Shown here piece by piece: positions 6,172-6,768 of a DNA stretch of 6,768 bases. A model generated the notes under the pieces. That model saw only the letters and a program-made list of their open reading frames with translations. It had not been told where the DNA came from and did not search any database. The stretch comes from an uncultured Actinomycetes bacterium. GTDB lineage: Bacteria; Actinomycetota; Acidimicrobiia; Acidimicrobiales; Microtrichaceae. The DNA lies in the NCBI GenBank assembly GCA_903941145.1, contig CAJANQ010000360.1:1-6768 (forward strand). Reading direction: 5' to 3'. How positions within the stretch are numbered: position 1 is the stretch's first letter; every line of letters starts with the position of its first letter. Position numbers and translations under genes: made by a program.

Positions 6172-6768
6172 GATGCCCACCGCGCCACCCGGCGCTGCAG
6201 GACGATGTTGATCGCCAGTGCGATGGAAACCACCACGATCATCCCCAGGGCCAGGGCGTAGCCGACCTGACTCTGGCCGGCGAAGACGTTGCCCTGCACG
6301 AAGAACCCGATCTGGATGGGCACCAGGTTCACCGAACCCGACGTGAGGACCTGCGCGGTCGCGTACGCCGCGAACGCGTTGGCGAACAGCAGCACTACCC
6401 CGCCGATGAACGCGGGCGTCAGTAGCGGAATTCCCACCCGGGCCCAGTACTGAAAGGTGCTCGCCCCGAGGCCGTCGGCGGCCTCTCGCCACGATCGGCG
6501 CAGCCCCTCGACAGCCGGGGTCATGATGATCAGCATCAGCGGGATTTGGAAGTACAGGTAGACAATCACCAGCCCGGAAAAGCTCAGCAGGCTGAACCCG
6601 GTGCCGTACAGGTCGATCCCGATCTTGGCGAGCAGGCTGGTGAGTAGGCCGGCCGAACCGATGGAAGCCACGAACGCGAAAGCCAAAGGCACGCCGCCGA
6701 ATTGGGAAGCCACTCCGGAGAATGTCGACATCGCCGATTTCAGGAAACGGGGCCGCTCGAGGGTCGAC
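6168..6768 (-). CDS. ABC transporter permease A, N-terminus cut by window edge
   Basis: An inner-membrane permease whose frame stays open to the right edge, leaving 199 visible C-terminal residues (start STLERPRFLKSA, then MSTFSGVASQFGG). The ATG at 6731 is internal, not the start: the family normally has one or two further membrane segments before this point. Visible hallmarks are FGGVPLAFAF, a membrane segment LVIVYLYFQIPLMLIIM, the EAA loop WREAADGLGAS followed by VGIPLLTPA, and LLFANAFAAYATAQ, all typical of the first permease in polyamine/opine/2-aminoethylphosphonate-type systems. About four membrane segments are visible. In a 69-codon stretch from 6731, 12 codons end in A or T. The stop overlaps the permease B start by 4 nt (GTGA), so the pair is translationally coupled. 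A binding-protein gene for this pair probably lies beyond the right edge; that is inference. Confidence 0.92.
   Translation of the reverse strand, partial: STLERPRFLKSAMSTFSGVASQFGGVPLAFAFVASIGSAGLLTSLLAKIGIDLYGTGFSLLSFSGLVIVYLYFQIPLMLIIMTPAVEGLRRSWREAADGLGASTFQYWARVGIPLLTPAFIGGVVLLFANAFAAYATAQVLTSGSVNLVPIQIGFFVQGNVFAGQSQVGYALALGMIVVVSIALAINIVLQRRVARWAS

Noticed and set aside
6749..6768. XhoI-like (CTCGAG) and SalI-like (GTCGAC) sites at the right edge, suggesting a cloning vector junction
   Set aside because: The bases translate in frame into a plausible permease segment (STLERPRFLKSA), and such sites are common by chance at this GC content.
1..6768. CRISPR array, transposon, phage or toxin-antitoxin system
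   Set aside because: No spaced direct repeats, transposase motifs, terminal inverted repeats or paired small genes were found on either strand.

Overview
The window is about 70% G+C, with dense, same-strand, codon-biased genes that mostly end codons in G or C. It carries a Tat-exported lipoprotein and chromosomal housekeeping features. This fits a high-GC actinobacterium; an Acidimicrobiia-like member is my guess and is not proven by the sequence. All supported genes lie on the minus strand and read from right to left.

Right two thirds (6768 down to 1230): one tightly packed ABC-importer operon of the polyamine (Pot) / opine / iron-type family. In transcription order it holds a permease A whose N-terminus is cut by the window edge, a permease B overlapping it by 4 nt, a PotA-type ATPase starting 3 nt after permease B, a Tat/lipobox PotD-like binding protein, a PotB-like permease and a PotC-like permease. 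There are thus four distinct permease subunits, all with intact EAA loops, around a single visible ATPase and a single visible binding protein. An importer of this type normally needs two permeases.

The most interesting observation explains that layout. Third-codon-position use changes abruptly inside the ATPase gene. Permease A, permease B and about the first 150 ATPase codons have roughly 14-17% A/T-ending codons. The rest of the ATPase and the downstream genes have about 2-4%. The break falls at or just after the conserved signature motif. The sequence looks like two separate Pot-type operons (permease-permease-ATPase and ATPase-SBP-permease-permease) joined through their ATPase genes, either by homologous recombination in the organism or by an assembly chimera.

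Left third (1229 down to 1): a 108-nt spacer contains a perfect 15-bp tandem duplication that forms a G-quadruplex-type G-run pattern. Next come an unrecognised protein gene, a tRNA-Leu gene with anticodon TAA (the rare UUA codon, as in Streptomyces bldA) whose 5' end overlaps the stop of that gene, a hairpin, and the start of a second unrecognised acidic protein that runs off the left edge. No in-frame TTA codon was found in any supported coding region.

No CRISPR array, insertion sequence, phage gene or other defence/mobile system is visible. No stretch longer than about 110 bases lacks a gene.
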